From contig NZ_JACHOS010000019.1 of the NCBI RefSeq assembly GCF_014199985.1, positions 57,763 to 121,762 on the forward strand: a DNA stretch of 64,000 nucleotides, given 5' to 3'. The DNA comes from Methylorubrum rhodesianum. Lineage in GTDB: Bacteria > Pseudomonadota > Alphaproteobacteria > Rhizobiales > Beijerinckiaceae. Of this stretch, positions 61,012 through 64,000 are shown piece by piece. Each line of letters opens with the position of its first letter. Within the stretch, counting starts at the first letter, position 1. The position numbers and the translations under genes were made by a program. The notes under the pieces are model-generated. The model saw only the letters and a list, made by a program, of their open reading frames with translations, had not been told where the DNA came from and did not search any database.

Positions 61012-62251
61012 TGACCAGTTGGCTTTGGACCGGGCTGATTGAGAGGATCAGCCAGGACCGAAGGAGTCGGACATGCGGCGAGGACAGAAAACGAGCGCGG
61101 AGCAGGTGGTGCTGAAGCTGCGCCAGATCGAGGTGCAGACAGCCCAGGCCAAGCGCTTGGCGCTGGCGTGCAAGGAGGCGGAGATCTCCGAGCAGAGCTA
61201 CTACCGCTGGCGCAAGGAGCACGGCGGGCTCCAAGTCGATCAAGCCCGGAAGATGAAGGATCTGGAGCGCGAAAACGCTCGGCTGCGGCGGCTTGTGGCC
61301 GACCTGTCCTTGGGAGAAGCAGGTGTTGGCGGACGTCGCCTCGGGAAACTTGTAGCCCCAGAACGACGTCGGCAGGCGGTGGATGCCATCCAAGAGAAGT
61401 ACGGCCTCTCGGAGCGTCACGCCTGCCGCATCGCCGGTCAGCATCGGGGCACACAGCGTTACATGCCCACGCTGCCGGCCGACGAGGATGGCTGACCCGC
61501 GCCATCGTCTCCTTGGCGTCCGAATACGGGCGCTACGGCTACCGCCGCCTCACCGCGCTGCTGCAAGCAGATGGCTGGCAGGTCGGCAAGGATCGGGTTC
61601 AGCGCATTTGGCGTCGCGAGGGGCTGAAGGTCCCCAACCGACATAGACCCCGCAGCCGGCTCTGGCTGAACGACGGTTCGTGCGTGCGGCTGCGCCCGCT
61701 CTACCGCAACCATGTCTGGAGCTTCGACTTCGTGCAGGCACAGACCCATGACGGGCGCTCCCTACGCATCCTGACGCTGATCGACGAGCACAGCCGGGCC
61801 TGCCTCGCGCTGAAGGCGGCCCGGCGGATCAACAGCCTGGGTGTGATCGGGGCGCTGGCCGACGCGATGTGCCTGCACGGCATCCCAGAGCATATCCGTT
61901 GCGATAACGGCTCTGAGATGATCGCGAAGGCGTTGCGCAAGTGGGTCGCCAAGACGGGCCCGCAGATCCAGTACATCGCGCCGGTCTCGCCGTGGGAGAA
62001 CGGGTACTGTGAGAGCTTCAACAGCAAGCTGCGCGATGAGTGCCTACGGCAGGAAATCTTCTACTCACTGAGGGAAGCGCAGATCGTGATAGGGCTGTGG
62101 CCAAACACCTACAACCGCGTCCGGCCGCATTCGTCGCTGGGCTATCAGCCGCCGGCGCCCGTCACCTTCCCGGATCTAGCCTTCCGGATTACCCATGGCT
62201 GCTGCCTTGCAGCAGACTCTCACTCGGCTCGGTCCAAAAAAATGCCGGTCA
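61012..62251 (+). mobile_element. IS3-family insertion sequence, decayed
   Basis: About 1,240 bases bounded by imperfect inverted repeats: left end TGACC then TTGGACCG about 14 bases in; right end, reverse complement, TGACCGGCATTTTTTTGGACC. Both ends start TG and share TTGGACCGNGC and a later TGAGAG. Inside is an orfA/orfB transposase pair. No clear 3-4 bp target duplication flanks it, so one side may have rearranged after insertion. Confidence 0.82.
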
Positions 62252-62257
62252 GGTTAA
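61073..62257 (+). pseudogene. IS3-family transposase orfA-orfB, disrupted by frameshifts
   Basis: OrfA starts at ATG 61073 (AAGGAG upstream) with a helix-turn-helix (TSAEQVVLKLRQIEVQTAQA) and leucine-zipper region (LERENARLRRLVADLSL). Near 61312-61314 an extra G appears to move orfA directly into the orfB frame (ERRRQAVDAIQEKYGLSER), avoiding the usual programmed -1 shift. A missing base at about 61491 then stops that frame (TGA 61493). The rest of orfB lies in another frame with the DDE core: WSFDFVQAQT (Asp), IRCDNGSEMI (Asp) and WENGYCESFNSKLRDE (Glu). A further extra base near 62188 is likely. Not expected to be active. Confidence 0.82.
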
Positions 62258-62331
62258 GTTCCGCTTGGCCCGCTCCCAGTCGGTGTTGTGCGGGCGGGCC
62301 GCCGACCCACTTCGCGGACACGCATCCGCCT

Positions 62332-62493
62332 TCACCGTACGACCAGGTCGTGTCGCCCAACCAGGGCACCGCACATCGCCGCGATGGCGTACGATGTGAC
62401 GATCCACAGGCCTTTGACGAGGCGGTGCGAGCCGGGGGTATTTGTTCGAGGCTCTTCACCAAACGCCGTGCTCCCACCCTTGGCTTCAGCCAA
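62332..62493 (-). CDS. Possible small membrane protein or remnant
   Basis: A TTG-initiated frame of 53 codons overlapping the end of the GST gene. Residues 27-46 (VKGLWIVTSYAIAAMCGALV) form a plausible membrane helix and the end GRHDLVVR looks like a natural terminus. No ribosome-binding site stands out and codon use is weakly biased, so it may be the tail of a lost gene. Confidence 0.3.
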   Translation of the reverse strand: MAEAKGGSTAFGEEPRTNTPGSHRLVKGLWIVTSYAIAAMCGALVGRHDLVVR

Positions 62494-63175
62494 TCAGGCC
62501 GTGGATCGCCTTGCAGTGATCGACCAAGTTGGCATGAGATGAGACGAATTCCTTCAAAGGAGTTTCGATGCCGTAGAAGTATATATTCGCAACAAAGCCG
62601 TAGATGGCAGCATCGAAACTGGACGGCCTCGGTCCGAACAGGAAACCGCTGGCTGGGACGAGGTTTGCTAGAACCTGCAGGTCGGCGGTGCCCCGGGCAT
62701 AGGCCTCCTCCGGCGCGTAACGACCGATCCCTTGATAATAGTAGCGCTGCGCGTTGAACTCTCGCGCCTTCCGGAGATGCTCGTCCGAAAGCTCGGGATG
62801 CTCGCGGCGCAGGGCATCCCGGAACGCCGGCCAGAACCGTTCGTCCTTCCAGCGTGAGTAGGACATCACCCAGTAGAGGTCGTCCAGCATACGGGTGACG
62901 AGGTGACCCATGTCCCGGTCGCCCGGCTTGAGCCCGGCGTCGATGGTCAAGCCATAGTGGTGAGTGAGGTAGGAGATGATGAGGTTGCTGTCGCCGACCA
63001 TGTTCGCGCCATCGACGATGTAGGGAAGCTGCGCCCGTGGAGCAGCCGAAGCATCCATGATGTGTTCGTGCCTGAAGGGCAGCCCTGCGAGTTTGAGAAA
63101 GGCAAAAACCTTCAGGCCGTAGCCGTTGTTGTCGGCTACACCGAACAGGCTCGGATAGGAGTAGAGAGTAAGCAT
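62486..63175 (-). CDS. Glutathione S-transferase family protein
   Basis: Predicted 229-residue GST-like protein: N-terminal thioredoxin fold (MLTLYSYPSLFGVADNNGYG... LPYIVDGANMVGDSNLIISYL, Gly-Asp-Ser at the glutathione site) and a helical C-terminal domain with SGFLFGPRPSSFDAAIYGFVA, typical of metaxin/FAXC-like bacterial GSTs. AAGGAGGAGGCG just before ATG 63175 is a very strong ribosome-binding site. Base composition is lower in G+C than the left of the window, suggesting transfer. The frame is open upstream into a separate small protein. Confidence 0.85.
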   Translation of the reverse strand: MLTLYSYPSLFGVADNNGYGLKVFAFLKLAGLPFRHEHIMDASAAPRAQLPYIVDGANMVGDSNLIISYLTHHYGLTIDAGLKPGDRDMGHLVTRMLDDLYWVMSYSRWKDERFWPAFRDALRREHPELSDEHLRKAREFNAQRYYYQGIGRYAPEEAYARGTADLQVLANLVPASGFLFGPRPSSFDAAIYGFVANIYFYGIETPLKEFVSSHANLVDHCKAIHGLIG

Positions 63176-63511
63176 CGCCTCCTCCTTCGACGTCGCTGTT
63201 ATGCGCTGCACGCCACTCGTGCATACAGGCTGCGGGGAACCGCCTTCTTGTCGCAATGCCGGCGCTTTAGAATCGCTGTTCCTGACGGCCTGGGTTGGGG
63301 CCGCGCCGTGGTAGGCCGCCATGCAGCTATGCCAGATCTGCGAGCCCAGGTCCCAGAGGCTCAGGTGGTTCGGGTTCGGCGCGGTGAAGACCTCCGTCCG
63401 AGCCTGCGCTCGGCAGGCCGCGTCCTCAGGCCCCTGAACCGGCGGCTCGTCTCCAAGCCCCGAGCGGGTCGAGACAACGAAGAACGCGACGGCGAGCAGT
63501 GTCTTGCGCAT
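63176..63511 (-). CDS. Small exported protein whose frame runs into the GST
   Basis: From ATG 63511 the frame encodes a signal peptide (MRKTLLAVAFFVVSTRSGLG) and a mature part with paired cysteines (EDAACRAQARTEVF and LGSQIWHSCMAAYHG), resembling short periplasmic Cys-containing proteins. No stop occurs before the GST start at 63175; the last 40 codons are low quality. Most likely a small gene that lost its stop codon, leaving an in-frame join. Ends given here are the extent before the GST start. Confidence 0.4.
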
Positions 63512-63571
63512 GATTCGTTGATACGGCTTTCAGTTGGTTGCTGTTGACGACCGAAATCCCGCTTCTCCGCT

Positions 63572-63844
63572 CTATGAAGGTGCTGGCCCTCGGCCCCCGA
63601 GGCTCAGGCGCTCCTCCCTTCCGAGGCTGCGAATCGCCTCGCGGTCGGGCTTGCCCTGTTCCGTGCGGGGCGCCCGAGGGACAGGTGCGACGCTCAGCCG
63701 GTCTCCGGCCTGAAGCCCGAATGCTGCGGCGACGGCTTGACGGCAGTCGTCTACGTCGATGGCGGAGCCCGGCCACGCCCCCGCGGTTGAAATCCAAGTA
63801 CCATGCCCCCCGCGGACTTTCCCTGCAGTCGCTTCGAACGTCCG
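63572..63844 (-). pseudogene. C-terminal fragment of an AMP-forming ligase
   Basis: A 91-codon open stretch without a start codon, bounded upstream by TAA (63845-63847). It contains AIDVDDCRQAVAAAFGLQAG and PRAPRTEQGKPDREAIRSL, matching the C-terminal lid of adenylate-forming ligases, including the catalytic Lys of the PRTxxGKxDR motif. The rest of the enzyme is missing, so this is a remnant or the end of a frameshifted gene. Confidence 0.5.
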
Positions 63845-63876
63845 TTACCTAGGCAGAAGCGCTCCGTCAGCGGCGG

Positions 63877-64000
63877 CTACTTCATCAGCAGTGGCACTGT
63901 GCGATAGCTTCCGAATGCAGGCACGAAAATGTCCGACGTGCCCCGGAACCGGCCCGCACGTGCTGCGTTACGCGCGTGCGAGGCTCTGAATGGGCTCGCA
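63877..64000 (-). CDS. Possible 3' end of a gene entering from the right
   Basis: The minus-strand frame is open from the window edge to TAG at 63877-63879 and ends RGTSDIFVPAFGSYRTVPLLMK, a plausible protein terminus. Too short to identify; gene start lies outside the window. Confidence 0.3.
   Translation of the reverse strand, partial: ASPFRASHARNAARAGRFRGTSDIFVPAFGSYRTVPLLMK

Noticed and set aside
60478..61014. 178-codon frame after tRNA-Gly as an integrase
   Set aside because: No tyrosine-recombinase R-H-R-Y motifs and Ser/Arg/Thr-rich shadow-like composition.

Overview
This window looks like chromosomal DNA of a pink-pigmented facultative methylotroph of the Methylobacterium/Methylorubrum group (Alphaproteobacteria). 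The evidence is the very high G+C with strong G/C preference at third codon positions, a hopanoid tailoring cluster (hpnL, M, I, J, K, N, H, G), carotenoid desaturases with a glycosyltransferase and an acyltransferase, and a phaR-phaA-phaB locus. The species is inferred; no rRNA gene is present to confirm it.

Layout. 1-5.6 kb: the 3' part of an ExaC-type aldehyde dehydrogenase, then two divergent enzyme/LysR-regulator pairs (an NmrA-like reductase and a PdxI-like pyridoxal reductase). 5.6-8.7 kb: a tight three-gene unit of carrier protein, AMP-forming ligase and PLP-dependent decarboxylase. 8.9-16.1 kb: DoxX protein, MFS exporter, DUF3313 lipoprotein, adenine deaminase, RlmE and Ppx/GppA. 16.3-25.1 kb: a minus-strand carotenoid region with two CrtI/CrtN-type desaturases, a glycosyltransferase, an acyltransferase, an ABC-2 exporter, a secreted DUF2141 protein and a glutamine amidotransferase. 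25.3-32.6 kb: housekeeping and accessory genes, including a HerA-like ATPase, a TrmH-type methylase, a MaoC hydratase and a metallophosphoesterase. 32.8-46 kb: an arginine:glycine amidinotransferase homologue, then the hopanoid genes. 46-60.4 kb: polysaccharide export lipoprotein, gluconate kinase, HAD phosphatase, lytic transglycosylase, rpmF, the PHB genes phaR/phaA/phaB, an LpxL-type acyltransferase, an M29 aminopeptidase, a GlcD-type oxidase, an FAH-family enzyme, a Nudix hydrolase and tRNA-Gly(GCC). 60.4-64 kb: a lower-G+C accessory tail holding a decayed IS3 element, a glutathione transferase and gene fragments.

How the genes fit together. HpnH adds the adenosyl group to the C30 hopene, HpnG removes adenine, HpnI and HpnK attach and deacetylate an N-acetylglucosamine headgroup, and HpnJ contracts the sugar to the amino-cyclitol of bacteriohopanetetrol cyclitol ether. 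HpnN, with HpnL and HpnM, points to envelope trafficking. The amidinotransferase shares a divergent promoter region with this set and is a good candidate for making the guanidino form of the cyclitol ether, a lipid reported from methylobacteria with, to my knowledge, no assigned gene. The carotenoid genes probably draw on the same C30 (squalene-route) precursors, so the window holds two arms of triterpenoid metabolism. No prophage, CRISPR array, rRNA operon or replication origin was seen.
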